Notes under the pieces: model-generated
Databases searched by the model: none
Told to the model about the DNA's origin: nothing
What the model saw: the letters and a program-made list of their open reading frames with translations, nothing else
Shown: piece after piece, positions 51,455 through 60,532 of the stretch
Layout: the number at the start of each line of letters is the position of its first letter
Position numbering within the stretch: position 1 is the stretch's first letter
Source: Rhodovastum atsumiense
GTDB lineage: Bacteria; Pseudomonadota; Alphaproteobacteria; Acetobacterales; Acetobacteraceae
NCBI RefSeq assembly: GCF_937425535.1
Contig: NZ_OW485601.1
Coordinates: forward strand, 5,129,501 to 5,193,500
DNA: 64,000 bases
Direction of reading: 5' to 3'
Program-made: the position numbers and the translations under genes

Positions 51455-51694
51455 TTAGAGGCCTTCTATGCGCCCCAGGAATGCCTGCTCGCGAATTGCC
51501 GCAAGGCGCTGGTGGAAATCCGCAAGGGTGCCGCGTTCCTCGGCGAGCGTCCGCAGGTCAGCCAGTACGGCGACCGCCCTGGTGTAGCCTGCGGCGTTGC
51601 GGCGTTCGCGCCCGGCCGCCGCCCGTTCGGCTTCTTCCCGCTCGCGCTCCAGACAGATTGCCGCGGTGCATGCCCGCAGGTCACATGGCCACAT
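51455..51694 (-). pseudogene. Fragment resembling the C-terminal end of the neighbouring degraded gene
   Basis: 79 codons from ATG 51694, overlapping the upstream frame by 14 bases. EREREEAERAAAGRERRNAA is a charged helix followed by AVLADLRTLAEERG. From memory such a tail ends proteins that begin MSEYQYYEFL, so this is probably the displaced 3' part of the gene at 51681. It could be a small real gene. Confidence 0.4.
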
Positions 51695-52073
51695 GCGGGT
51701 CGCCTTCGAACAGGCGCATGAGCATCTCGACCCTGTCGTGGTCAGGGAGGGCGGAAATAATCGTCCGGACCTCATCGGCGGGGGGAGGCGTGTCGGCGGC
51801 GCGTTCGGCCGCGGCCTGCACGAGGTTGAGGAACGCCGCGAAGTCGTCCTCCTCGTCCAGGTCCACCTCGTTGAGGTGAATGTCGATGATGAGGTTCCGG
51901 TCCGCGACCTTCAGCCCGACATATTCGACGTTGCTGAGAAACCACTGATAGGAATTGGTGAAGCTGGCGGCGGTGATGCGCGCCCGGCTGGACGACGCCC
52001 GCAATTCCTGGCGGGCCGCGTCATCGAGCGGACGGTCGAGGGCGAGGAATTCGTAATACTGGTACTCGCTCAT
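51681..52073 (-). CDS. Hypothetical protein, probably a deleted derivative
   Basis: 130 residues from ATG 52073. The first 45 (MSEYQYYEFLALDRPLDDAA ... ARITAASFTNSYQW) match, from memory, the start of long conserved proteins often paired with SWIM zinc-finger genes. The rest (NVEYVGLKVADRNLIIDIHL, NEVDLDEEDDF) looks like a later part of such a protein. The central few hundred residues seem missing, and the tail continues in another frame at 51455-51694. An internally deleted, frameshifted gene is the best reading. Confidence 0.5.
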   Translation of the reverse strand: MSEYQYYEFLALDRPLDDAARQELRASSSRARITAASFTNSYQWFLSNVEYVGLKVADRNLIIDIHLNEVDLDEEDDFAAFLNLVQAAAERAADTPPPADEVRTIISALPDHDRVEMLMRLFEGDPHVAM

Positions 52074-52310
52074 GGCGCGTGCTCCCTGTCCCCAGGCCGC
52101 GGGAGACGTCGCGGCGCCCCCGTCACCGGGCGGAATTCTCCTGCCTTTCCAGGAGGGATGCCGGGGGTGCAGGGGCCTTGGCCCCTGCCGGAGTCCAGAG
52201 GCAGGGCCTCTGGCGGGGTATGGGGCAGCGCCCCATGCCGCGGCGGTTGACGCAGGTCAAAGCCGCTCCGGTGTCCCGGGATGCATGGTTTCGTTTCGAA
52301 GGAGGGCGGC

Positions 52311-53291
52311 GTGAGACCGAAACGACTCGCGGTGCTCCTGGTCGCGCTGGCGGTGATGGCCGGCGTGGTCTGGCTTGTGGTGCAGCGTGCCGGCTCGGCG
52401 CCGCCGCCCGGCACCTTGTTCGGCAATGTCGAGATCCGGCAGGTGGACCTCGCCTTCAACACCGAGGGCCGCGTCGTCAGCATGGCGCGCCGCGAAGGCG
52501 AGGCGGTGCGTCTGGGCGAGGTCGTCGCTGAGCTGGACGACGAGACCTATCGCAGCCTGCGTGATCTCGCGGTGGCGCGGCGCGACGCGGCGCGGGCCAA
52601 TCTCGGCCTGTTGCTCGCCGGCACGCGGATCGAGCAGCTCGACCAGGCGCGCGCGTCGGTAGCGACCGCCCAGGCCAATCTCGCGCATGCCGAAGCGGTG
52701 TTCGCCCGGCAGGAGGAATTGGTGCGCCGCGACGTGTCCTCGCGCCAGGCCTATGACGACGCGCGCATGGCGCTCGATGCGGGGCGGGCCCAGCTCGACC
52801 ATGCCAAGGCGGTGCTGGCCGAGGCGGTGGCCGGGCCGCGCGCGGGGGAGATCGAGGCGGCGCGGGCGACGCTGCGCGAATCCGAGGCGGCCGTTGCCCT
52901 GGCCGCCGAGGCGCTGTCGCGCACCCGGCTCAAGGCCCCGGCCGATGGGGTGGTGATGACCCGGGTGATCGAGCCGGGCACGGTGGTGCTGCCCTCTGCC
53001 CCCGTCTACTCCATGGCGATTTCCGGCGAAGTGTGGGTGCGCGCCTTCGTGCCCGAGCCGCTGCTCGGCCGCGCCGCGCCGGGGCGTGAGGTGCAGGTGC
53101 GCACGGATGGCGGGCGCGTCTATGCGGGGCGTGTCGGCTATCTCTCGCCGGTCGCCGAGTTCACGCCGAAGACGGTGGAGACGCCGGAATTGCGCACGCA
53201 GCTGGTCTATCGCCTGCGAATCCGCATCACGGCGCCGGATGACGGGCTGCGCCAGGGCATGCCGGTGACGATCAGCCTGGGCGGGGAGTAG
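52311..53291 (+). CDS. HlyD-family periplasmic adaptor of an ABC-2 efflux system
   Basis: 326 residues from GTG 52311, 5 bases after AAGGAGG; an ATG at 52281 is less likely. A membrane anchor (about 5-24, LAVLLVALAVMAGVVWLVV) is followed by a biotinyl-lipoyl half (GNVEIRQVDLAFNTEGRVVS), an alpha-helical hairpin (about 85-185), and the second half (RTRLKAPADGVVMTRVIEPG). It bridges inner- and outer-membrane partners. It is the first gene of a four-gene operon with the ATPase and two permeases, like YhiI-RbbA-YhhJ. Confidence 0.93.
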   Translation: MRPKRLAVLLVALAVMAGVVWLVVQRAGSAPPPGTLFGNVEIRQVDLAFNTEGRVVSMARREGEAVRLGEVVAELDDETYRSLRDLAVARRDAARANLGLLLAGTRIEQLDQARASVATAQANLAHAEAVFARQEELVRRDVSSRQAYDDARMALDAGRAQLDHAKAVLAEAVAGPRAGEIEAARATLRESEAAVALAAEALSRTRLKAPADGVVMTRVIEPGTVVLPSAPVYSMAISGEVWVRAFVPEPLLGRAAPGREVQVRTDGGRVYAGRVGYLSPVAEFTPKTVETPELRTQLVYRLRIRITAPDDGLRQGMPVTISLGGE

Positions 53292-53297
53292 CCGGCC

Positions 53298-55007
53298 ATG
53301 CTCGCCGGGATGGCGGGCCTGCGGCATGTCTTTCCGGGGATGCGCGGGGCGTCGCCGGTGGTGGCGCTGGAGGGGCTGGACGCCGGCATCGAGGCGGGGG
53401 TCATCACCGGGATCGTCGGCCCGGACGGCGCGGGCAAGACCACGCTGCTGCGCCTGCTGGCGGGGCTGCTGAAGCCGAGCGCCGGGCGCGTGACAGTTCT
53501 CGGCCATGACATGGCGACCGAGGCGGCGGCGGCGCATCCCTCGATCGGCTACATGCCGCAGCGTTTCGGCCTGTACGAGGACCTGACCGTCGCCGAGAAC
53601 CTGTCGCTGTTCGCCGACCTGCACGCGTTGGACGCGGCGGTGCGGCAGCAGCGGATTCCGCGCCTGCTGGGCTTCACCGGCCTCGCGCCGTTCACCGCGC
53701 GGCTGGCCGGGAAGCTTTCCGGCGGGATGAAGCAGAAGCTCGGCCTGGCCTGCGCGCTGCTGGCGCGGCCGCGGCTGCTGCTGCTGGATGAGCCTTCGGT
53801 CGGCGTCGATCCCGCTTCCCGCCGCGAGCTCTGGGCGATGGTGGCGGCGATGCTGGATGAGGGGCGGGCGGACGGCATGGGGGTGGTCTGGGCCACCGCC
53901 TATCTCGACGAGGCCGAGCGGTGCGGGCGCGTGCTGCTGCTGCACGAGGGCCGCCTGCTTGCCGCCGGGCCGCCCGCCGGGTTCCTGGCGCCGTTGCGCG
54001 GGCGTGTGGCGCGGCTCGCGGTGCCGGCGGGTGGGCGGCGGGCAGTGCTGCGGCAGGTGGTGGCGCATCCGGCGGTGCTGGACGTCGCGGTGGAGGGCGA
54101 TGCGCTGCGGCTGGTGCTGCGGGCGGGCAGCGCCATGCCCGACGCCGCTGCGTTCGGTGGTGGGGTGCTGACACCGGTGCCGCCCCGCTTCGAGGACGGT
54201 TTCGTCGACCGGCTGGCCACGGCGCCGCCGGTGGTGCCGCCGGAGCCGCCGCGCCCGGCGGCCGCGCCCGGCCCGGCGATCGAGGTGCGCGACCTGGTGC
54301 GCCGCTTCGGCGCCTTCACCGCGGTCGACCATGTCAGCTTCGCGGTGGCGCGCGGCGAGATCTTCGGGCTGCTCGGGCCGAACGGTGCGGGCAAGTCCAC
54401 CACCTTCCGCATGCTGTGCGGCCTGCTGCGGCCGTCCGGGGGGGCGGCGCGGGTGGCCGGGCTGGACCTGCTGCGGGCGCCGGCGGCGGCGCGGGCGCGC
54501 ATCGGCTACATGGCGCAGCGCTTCTCGCTGTACGGAGAGCTGACGGTGGCCGAGAACCTTGCCTTCTTCGCCCGCGTCTACGGCCTCGCCGGACGGGCGC
54601 GGGCGGAGGCGATCGCGGAGGCGCTGGAGCGGTTCGAACTGGCCGAGCAGCGCGGCAGCGTGGCCGGCAGCCTGCCGCTCGGCGTCAAGCAGCGGCTGGC
54701 CCTGGCCGCGGCGCTGCTGCACCGGCCGGACATCCTGTTCCTCGACGAGCCGACCTCCGGCGTCGATCCGCTGGCGCGGCGGGCGTTCTGGGCGCGCATC
54801 GGGGCGCTGGCGCAGGCCGGCGTCACCGTGCTGGTGACCAGCCATTTCATGGACGAGGCGGAATACTGCGACCGGCTGGCGATCATCAGCGGCGGGCGGC
54901 TGATCGCGACCGACACGCCGGCCGGGCTGAGGGGGCGGGTGCGCCGGCCCGACCTGCCCGAGCCGACGCTGGAGGACGCCTTCATCCAGTTGGTGGGGGC
55001 GGCGTGA
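53298..55007 (+). CDS. ABC transporter ATP-binding protein with two nucleotide-binding domains
   Basis: 569 residues with duplicated ABC domains. Domain 1: Walker A GPDGAGKTT, signature LSGGMKQKLGLA, Walker B LLLLDEPSVGVDP. Domain 2: Walker A GPNGAGKST, a degenerate signature PLGVKQRLALA, Walker B ILFLDEPTSGVDP. It is about half an RbbA, lacking the fused permease, which is encoded separately. It drives export by the two ABC-2 permeases downstream. The stop overlaps the next start (TGATG). Confidence 0.94.
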   Translation: MLAGMAGLRHVFPGMRGASPVVALEGLDAGIEAGVITGIVGPDGAGKTTLLRLLAGLLKPSAGRVTVLGHDMATEAAAAHPSIGYMPQRFGLYEDLTVAENLSLFADLHALDAAVRQQRIPRLLGFTGLAPFTARLAGKLSGGMKQKLGLACALLARPRLLLLDEPSVGVDPASRRELWAMVAAMLDEGRADGMGVVWATAYLDEAERCGRVLLLHEGRLLAAGPPAGFLAPLRGRVARLAVPAGGRRAVLRQVVAHPAVLDVAVEGDALRLVLRAGSAMPDAAAFGGGVLTPVPPRFEDGFVDRLATAPPVVPPEPPRPAAAPGPAIEVRDLVRRFGAFTAVDHVSFAVARGEIFGLLGPNGAGKSTTFRMLCGLLRPSGGAARVAGLDLLRAPAAARARIGYMAQRFSLYGELTVAENLAFFARVYGLAGRARAEAIAEALERFELAEQRGSVAGSLPLGVKQRLALAAALLHRPDILFLDEPTSGVDPLARRAFWARIGALAQAGVTVLVTSHFMDEAEYCDRLAIISGGRLIATDTPAGLRGRVRRPDLPEPTLEDAFIQLVGAA

Positions 55008-56143
55008 TGGCCGGCCGGGCGGCCACGCTGCTGCGCCTGCGCGGTCTGCTGCGCAAGGAGGTGCTGCAGGTTCTGCGCGACCCGTCCTCGCTGCTGATCG
55101 CCTTCCTGCTACCGGTGGTGCTGCTGCTGGTGAACGGCTACGGCATCTCGCTGGATGCGCGCGAGATGCGGCTGGCCGTGGTGATCGAGGCGCCCGCCGA
55201 GGACAGCCGCGAAGTGTTGCAGGCGCTCGCCGCCTCGCCTTATCTCGCGCCGGTGCAGACCACCAGCGCCGCCGAGGCCGAGCGCCTGCTGGTGGCCGGC
55301 ACGGTGCGGGGCATGCTGGTGCTGCGCGAGGAATTCCTGGCCCGGCTGGCCCGGCCGTCGCGCTGGCCGGCCCCGGCGCAACTCGCAGTGAATGCCACTG
55401 ATCCCAATACCGCCCGCATCCTGGAAGGCTATGTGCAGGGGGCGCTCGCCACCTGGATGGTGGGGCGGGCGCAGGAACGCCGCCTGCTGCCGCGCGGCGG
55501 GGTGACGCTGGAACACCGTTACTGGTTCAATCCGGAGCTGCGCTCGGCCGATTTCATCGTGCCGGGCATGGTGGCCTTCGTGATGTCGATGGTTGGCACC
55601 CTGCTGACCGCGCTGGTCGTCTCCCGCGAATGGGAGCGCGGCACGATGGAGAGCATGCTGGCCTCGCCGGCACGCCTGCCGGAGATGATCGCGGCGCGGC
55701 TGGCCTGCTATTTCGCCCTTGGCATGCTGGGCATGGTGGTGTCGGTGCTGATGGCGATCCTGGTGTTCGCCGTGCCGTTCCGCGGCAGCCTCGCGGTGCT
55801 GCTGCTCGCCGCCGCGCTGTTCCTGGTGTTCGCGCTGTCGCTCGGCCTGTTCATCTCGGCGTTGGCGCGCAGCCAGTTCGTGGCGGCGCAGGTGGCCTTC
55901 ATCACCACCATGCTGCCGGCGCTGATGCTCTCCGGCATGCTGTTCGACATCGCCTCGATGCCCGGCTGGCTGCAGGTGCTGACGCATGTGTTTCCGGCGC
56001 GCTACCTGGTGTCGATCCTGCAGACGCTGTTCCTGGCCGGCACCGTCTGGACGCTGATCCTGCCGAACCTGGCGGCGCTGGCCATCGCCGCCCTGATCGC
56101 CGTTGCCGCCACGCTGGCGGTGACGCGGCGGCGGCTGGATTAG
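55007..56143 (+). CDS. ABC-2 type permease 1
   Basis: 378 residues from ATG 55007. A first membrane helix (LLIAFLLPVVLLLVNGYGI) is followed by a large periplasmic loop (about 45-180) and five C-terminal helices, the ABC2_membrane_3 layout. VVSREWERGTMESMLASPA is the conserved cytoplasmic coupling region. It pairs with the permease at 56161 to form the channel. Confidence 0.92.
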   Translation: MAGRAATLLRLRGLLRKEVLQVLRDPSSLLIAFLLPVVLLLVNGYGISLDAREMRLAVVIEAPAEDSREVLQALAASPYLAPVQTTSAAEAERLLVAGTVRGMLVLREEFLARLARPSRWPAPAQLAVNATDPNTARILEGYVQGALATWMVGRAQERRLLPRGGVTLEHRYWFNPELRSADFIVPGMVAFVMSMVGTLLTALVVSREWERGTMESMLASPARLPEMIAARLACYFALGMLGMVVSVLMAILVFAVPFRGSLAVLLLAAALFLVFALSLGLFISALARSQFVAAQVAFITTMLPALMLSGMLFDIASMPGWLQVLTHVFPARYLVSILQTLFLAGTVWTLILPNLAALAIAALIAVAATLAVTRRRLD

Positions 56144-56160
56144 GGGCAAGGAGGCGGGCG

Positions 56161-57261
56161 ATGTGGCGACGCGTGCTGGCGCTGGTGCTGAAGGAACTCG
56201 CGTCACTCTGGAAGGATCCGAAGACGCGGGCGGTACTGCTGGGGCCGCCGCTGGTGCAGGTGCTGATCTTCTCCTACGCCGCCACCTTCGAGGTGCAGAA
56301 GGTGCCGCTGGCGGTCTGGAACGAGGATGCCGGCGTGCAGGCCGCCGAACTGGTGCGGCGCTTCGCCGCCTCGCCGGCGTTCCGGGTGGTGGCGGCGCCG
56401 CAGGATCCGGCTTCGGCGCGGGCGGATCTGGACGCGCGGGATGTCGTGGCGGTGCTGCACGTGCCGCAGGATTTCTCCGCGCGCGTGCTGGGCGGGCGGG
56501 AGGCGCGGGTCCAGTTGCTGCTGGATGCCAGGCGCTCGAACACCGCGCTGCTGGTCAACGGCTATGCCGGCGCGATCGTGCAGCGCTTCGCGCTGGAGCA
56601 CCAGTCGGTGCCGGTACTGCCGATCGCGCTGGAGGTGCGGGACTGGTTCAACCCGACGCTCGATCCGCAGTGGTTCATCCTGCCCGGGCTGGTCGCGGTG
56701 CTGTCGCTGCTGATGGCGATGCTGGTCAGTTCGCTTTCCCTGGCCCGCGAGCGCGAGCTCGGCACCTTCGAGCAATTGCTGGTGACGCCGCTGCGCCCGG
56801 TCGAGATCATGCTGGGCAAGGCGGTGCCGGCGGCGATCGTGGGGCTGGTGGAGGCGCATATCGTCATCGCCGCGGCGCTGCTGTGGTTCCGCCTGCCGTT
56901 CACCGGCAGCGTGCTGCTGCTGGAAGTGGCGCTGCTGGTCTACATGCTGGCCGGGGTGGGTGTGGGGCTGGCCATTTCCTCGGTGGCGCGCACGCAGCAG
57001 CAGGCGATCCTGGGCGTGTTCATCTATGCTTCGCCGGCGGTGGTGCTGTCGGGGTTCGCCGCGCCGGTTGAGAACATGCCGGTGGTGGTGGAATGGCTCA
57101 GCCGGGCCGACCCGATCCGCTGGATGCTGGTGGTGGCCCGCGGGGTGTTCCTGCAGGACATGCCGGCGGCGGTGGCGGTGCAGGCGATCTGGCCGATGGC
57201 GCTGATCGCGGTGGTGCTGCTGGGGGTGGCGACGGTCAGCGTGCGGCGGGCGCTGGGCTGA
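56161..57261 (+). CDS. ABC-2 type permease 2
   Basis: 366 residues with the same topology as permease 1: a first helix (about 20-40), a periplasmic loop with WFNPTLDPQWFILPGLVAVL, then helices around the coupling segment LARERELGTFEQLLVTPLRP. It completes the HlyD-ATPase-permease-permease efflux operon. There is a 17-bp gap after permease 1. Confidence 0.92.
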   Translation: MWRRVLALVLKELASLWKDPKTRAVLLGPPLVQVLIFSYAATFEVQKVPLAVWNEDAGVQAAELVRRFAASPAFRVVAAPQDPASARADLDARDVVAVLHVPQDFSARVLGGREARVQLLLDARRSNTALLVNGYAGAIVQRFALEHQSVPVLPIALEVRDWFNPTLDPQWFILPGLVAVLSLLMAMLVSSLSLARERELGTFEQLLVTPLRPVEIMLGKAVPAAIVGLVEAHIVIAAALLWFRLPFTGSVLLLEVALLVYMLAGVGVGLAISSVARTQQQAILGVFIYASPAVVLSGFAAPVENMPVVVEWLSRADPIRWMLVVARGVFLQDMPAAVAVQAIWPMALIAVVLLGVATVSVRRALG

Positions 57262-57301
57262 CCGGGGCCGGGCCCTGGCGGCGGGAAGGCAGGAGGCGCG
57301 G

Positions 57302-58291
57302 ATGAAGGCGATGGTGTTGCCGCGTGTCTGCGAGGCGCTGGTGCCGGAGGAACGGCCGGTCCCGGAGCCCGGACCCGGCCAGGTGCTGGTGCGGGTGCAT
57401 GCCTGCGCGGTGTGCCGCACCGATCTGCATGTGGTGGACGGCGAGTTACCGGACATTCCCACGCCGATCGTGCCGGGACATGAGATCATCGGGCGGGTGG
57501 CGGCGGTGGGGCCGGGGGTGGAGCGTTTCGGCAGCGGCGTCCGGGTCGGCGTGCCGTGGCTCGGCTGGACCTGCGGCAAGTGCGAATATTGCCGCGGCGG
57601 GCGGGAGAATCTCTGCCCGCAGGCGCGGTTCACGGGCTACCAGATCGATGGCGGCTACGCGGAATACGCCGTGGCCGATGCCCGTTATTGCTTCGCCATT
57701 CCCGACTGTTTCACCGATGTCGAGGCGGCGCCGTTGATGTGCGCGGGGCTGATCGGCCATCGCACCTTGCGCATGGCCGGCGATGCCCGGCGCATCGGCA
57801 TCTACGGCTTCGGCGCGGCGGCGCATATCGCGGCGCAGGTGGCGCGCTGGGAGGGGCGGGAGGTCTTCGCCTTCACCCGTCCCGGCGACCGGGAGGCGCA
57901 GGACTTCGCCCGCGCGCTCGGCGCGGTCTGGGCCGGCGGATCGGATGCGCCGCCGCCCGAGCCGCTCGATGCCGCGCTGATCTTCGCGCCGGTGGGGGCG
58001 CTGGTGCCGGCGGCGCTGCGTGCCACCGCGCCGGGGGGCGTGGTGGTCTGCGGCGGCATCCATATGAGCGACATCCCGGCCTTTCCTTATTCCATCCTGT
58101 GGATGGAGCGCAGCATCCGCTCGGTGGCCAACCTGACCCGGCGGGACGGGGAGGACTTCCTCGCCATTGCCGCGCGGGTGCCGGTGGTCACGCAGACGAC
58201 CGGTTTCCCGCTGTCCGCGGCGAATGAGGCCCTGGCGCGGTTGCGTGACGGGGCGCTGACCGGGGCGGCCGTGCTGCTGCCCGGCGGCTGA
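57302..58291 (+). CDS. Zinc-dependent alcohol dehydrogenase
   Basis: 329 residues of the AdhA/AdhP type. The catalytic zinc ligand Cys and proton-relay region is HACAVCRTDLHVVDGELPD, with GHEIIG supplying His and Glu. The structural zinc cysteines are CGKCEYCRGGRENLC. The Rossmann domain contains GIYGFGAAAHIAAQVARWEG. It probably oxidises primary alcohols with NAD(P). It follows the efflux operon by 40 bp and may be cotranscribed with it. A hairpin terminator follows. Confidence 0.93.
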   Translation: MKAMVLPRVCEALVPEERPVPEPGPGQVLVRVHACAVCRTDLHVVDGELPDIPTPIVPGHEIIGRVAAVGPGVERFGSGVRVGVPWLGWTCGKCEYCRGGRENLCPQARFTGYQIDGGYAEYAVADARYCFAIPDCFTDVEAAPLMCAGLIGHRTLRMAGDARRIGIYGFGAAAHIAAQVARWEGREVFAFTRPGDREAQDFARALGAVWAGGSDAPPPEPLDAALIFAPVGALVPAALRATAPGGVVVCGGIHMSDIPAFPYSILWMERSIRSVANLTRRDGEDFLAIAARVPVVTQTTGFPLSAANEALARLRDGALTGAAVLLPGG

Positions 58292-58314
58292 TCCGCGGGC
58301 GGCGCAACGGATCC

Positions 58315-58351
58315 GGCCGGGCAGAAGGTGTCACCTTTCACCCGGCCGGGA
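58315..58351. terminator. Hairpin between convergent genes
   Basis: CCGGCCGGG and CCCGGCCGG flank a weaker inner stem (AAGGT / ACCTT). It sits between the alcohol dehydrogenase and the convergent small lectin-like gene, and may work in both directions. Confidence 0.6.
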
Positions 58352-58365
58352 CGGGCCGGAGCGCT

Positions 58366-58632
58366 TCAGCTCCACGCCTTGTGCCAAAGCCCGTTGTCTC
58401 CACCCCGGGCGAAGTCGTCAATCCGGTCCGGTCCCCAGGAGACGGCGCCAGGGCCCGAGGTCAACACGCCACCGAGGGATTCCCATCCGCTCCAGTGCGA
58501 TCCGTCCCACGCTTTGTGCCAGAGCGCATTGTCGGTACCGCGGGCGAAGACGTCGAGGTGGTCCGATGTCCAGGACGATACGTCCGGATCAGACGTCAAC
58601 TGGCCGCTCAATGATTCCCAGTCACTCCACAT
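58366..58632 (-). CDS. Small protein of two tectonin/PLL-type beta-propeller repeats
   Basis: 88 residues with two near-identical blades: [19 protein letters not shown] then [19 protein letters not shown], and again [19 protein letters not shown] then [16 protein letters not shown]. These are the repeats of PLL-like or fucose-binding propellers, which normally have five to seven blades. Here only two exist, so either the protein oligomerises or it is the remnant of a larger lectin. No signal peptide is seen. Confidence 0.7.
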   Translation of the reverse strand: MWSDWESLSGQLTSDPDVSSWTSDHLDVFARGTDNALWHKAWDGSHWSGWESLGGVLTSGPGAVSWGPDRIDDFARGGDNGLWHKAWS

Positions 58633-58931
58633 GCTTGCCCTCCCCTTGTCTGCCTCATCTGCCGTAAACAGGAGATAAAGTCATTCCAGGGATTGCAACT
58701 CAGTGTTGTTCCATGAATGTCGGGATGCGCACGATTTTTATTTTATTTAAAGTATCCATGTCATTGCTGAATTTCGACAACACAAAATGCGGACCAGCGG
58801 CGGTTCATCAGCAGAAATCGGAAAATTGTACCAAATCGTCAGCGCGGGACTTCATCGCCCTGCCGGTTTCCGGTGACGTCACAAGGCGCGGCCGGGCGTG
58901 GCAGCAGGTGCCCGGCCGCAAGGGGAAGACG
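58633..58931. other. AT-rich intergenic region
   Basis: About 300 bases, markedly AT-rich at 58720-58800 (GATTTTTATTTTATTTAAAG). It precedes the small lectin-like gene on the minus strand and follows the end of zwf. It probably holds the lectin promoter. No gene was seen. Confidence 0.4.
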
Positions 58932-60404
58932 TCATTCGACGGGTTCGTACCAGCTCCGTCCATCGCGCTCGACCAGGGCGATGGCGGCCGAAGGCCCCCA
59001 GGTGCCGGAGGTATAGGGCCGTGGTGGTTCCGGGTTGGCGGCCCATGATTGCAGGATCGGATCGATCCAGCTCCACGCCGTCTCCACCTCGTCGCGCCGC
59101 ATGAACAGCGTCTGGTTGCCGCGCACGACATCCAACAGCAGCCGTTCATAGGCGTCCGGGTTGCGCAGGCCGAAGGCCTTGGCGAAGCTCATGTCGAGCG
59201 GGACGTGGCGCAGCCGCATGCCGCCCGGACCCGGATCCTTGATCATCAGCCAGAGTTTCACGCCCTCGTCGGGCTGCAGGCGGATCACCAGTCGGTTCGC
59301 CTCGATCGGGCCGGCGCTGCCGTCGAACACCGAGAAGGGGATCGGCCGGAACTGTGCCACGATCTCGGAGACGCGGGCCGGGAGGCGTTTGCCGGTGCGC
59401 AGGTAGAACGGCACCCCGGCCCAGCGCCAGTTGGCGATTTCCGCCTTCAGCGCCACGAAGGTTTCGGTGCGGCTGGTTGGGTCGCCGAGTTCCTCCAGGT
59501 AGCCCGGCACCGGTCCGCCGCGGGAGGCGCCGGCCCGGTACTGCCCGCGCACGGTCCGTTCGTGGATGTTGCCGTCCCCGATCGGCACCAGTGATTTCAG
59601 CACCTTCAGTTTCTCGTCGCGCACCGCGTCGGCCGAGAGCGAGGCCGGCGGTTCCATCGCCACCAGACAGAGCAACTGCAGCATGTGGTTCTGCACCATG
59701 TCGCGCAGGGCGCCGGCGGTGTCGTAGTAGCCGGCGCGCCCCTCGACGCCGAGTGTCTCGGCCACGGTGATCTGCACGTGGTCGATCTGGGCGGCGCGCC
59801 AGAGCGGTTCGAACAGCGCGTTGGCGAAGCGCAGCGCCATCAGGTTCTGGACGGTTTCCTTTCCGAGATAATGGTCGATGCGGTAGATGCGATCCTCGGA
59901 GAAATGGCGCCCCACCGCCTCGTTCACCGCCCGGGCGGAAGCGAGGCTCTTGCCGATGGGTTTTTCCACCACGACCCGGCCGGTGCCGCCGGCGAGCCCG
60001 GCCTGTCCGAGCCGGTCGCAGATCGGGCCGAACAGCTCGGGGGCGGTGGCCAGGTAGAACACCCGGATGTGCTCGGGCTGCTCGGCGAGCCGGGCTGCCA
60101 GCGCGGGCCAGCCATCATCGGCACCGGCATCCGCCGCGACGTAGCAGAGACGGCGGAGGAAGCGGGCGAGGTTGGCGGCATCCGGCTCGTCGCCATGGCC
60201 GGTGATGGCGTCGCTGGCGAGGCAGCGGAAATCCTCGTCGGAGAGGCGGCGGCGGGAGACGCCGATGATGCGGGTTGCGTCGGAAAGCTGGCCGGCAAGG
60301 TCGCGGTGATAGAGCGCGGGCAGCAGCTTGCGGCGGGCAAGGTCGCCGGTGGCGCCGAAGACGACGAGGTCGAACGGCTCGACGGGAATGATGCGGGCAG
60401 TCAT
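58932..60404 (-). CDS. zwf: Glucose-6-phosphate 1-dehydrogenase
   Basis: 490 residues from ATG 60404 (MTARIIPVEPF). It has the nucleotide-binding GATGDLARRKLLPALY, the catalytic RIDHYLGKETVQN with its active-site His and Lys, and VVEKPIGKSL. It catalyses the first step of the oxidative pentose phosphate and Entner-Doudoroff routes, making NADPH. The length matches the family. The upstream neighbour (actin-like gene) is separated by a terminator, so zwf has its own promoter. Confidence 0.97.
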   Translation of the reverse strand: MTARIIPVEPFDLVVFGATGDLARRKLLPALYHRDLAGQLSDATRIIGVSRRRLSDEDFRCLASDAITGHGDEPDAANLARFLRRLCYVAADAGADDGWPALAARLAEQPEHIRVFYLATAPELFGPICDRLGQAGLAGGTGRVVVEKPIGKSLASARAVNEAVGRHFSEDRIYRIDHYLGKETVQNLMALRFANALFEPLWRAAQIDHVQITVAETLGVEGRAGYYDTAGALRDMVQNHMLQLLCLVAMEPPASLSADAVRDEKLKVLKSLVPIGDGNIHERTVRGQYRAGASRGGPVPGYLEELGDPTSRTETFVALKAEIANWRWAGVPFYLRTGKRLPARVSEIVAQFRPIPFSVFDGSAGPIEANRLVIRLQPDEGVKLWLMIKDPGPGGMRLRHVPLDMSFAKAFGLRNPDAYERLLLDVVRGNQTLFMRRDEVETAWSWIDPILQSWAANPEPPRPYTSGTWGPSAAIALVERDGRSWYEPVE

Positions 60405-60435
60405 ACGGCGGGGCAATCCTGACAAAGGGGCACAA

Positions 60436-60473
60436 GCAGTCAGGCCGGGCCGCGCGCGGTCCGACCTGACTGC
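60436..60473 (-). terminator. Terminator hairpin between the actin-like gene and zwf
   Basis: GCAGTCAGGCCGG (60436-60448) pairs with CCGACCTGACTGC (60461-60473), 12 of 13 positions. It lies downstream of the actin-like gene on the minus strand. Confidence 0.6.
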
Positions 60474-60532
60474 CGATGCTGTCCCGCGGCCCCCATGGCA
60501 TGCAAGCGAAGACGGCCGGCCGGCCCCGGAGA

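Noticed and set aside
52257-54845. Long minus-strand frame opposite the HlyD and ABC genes
   Set aside because: His/Arg/Gly-rich shadow of a strongly supported efflux operon.
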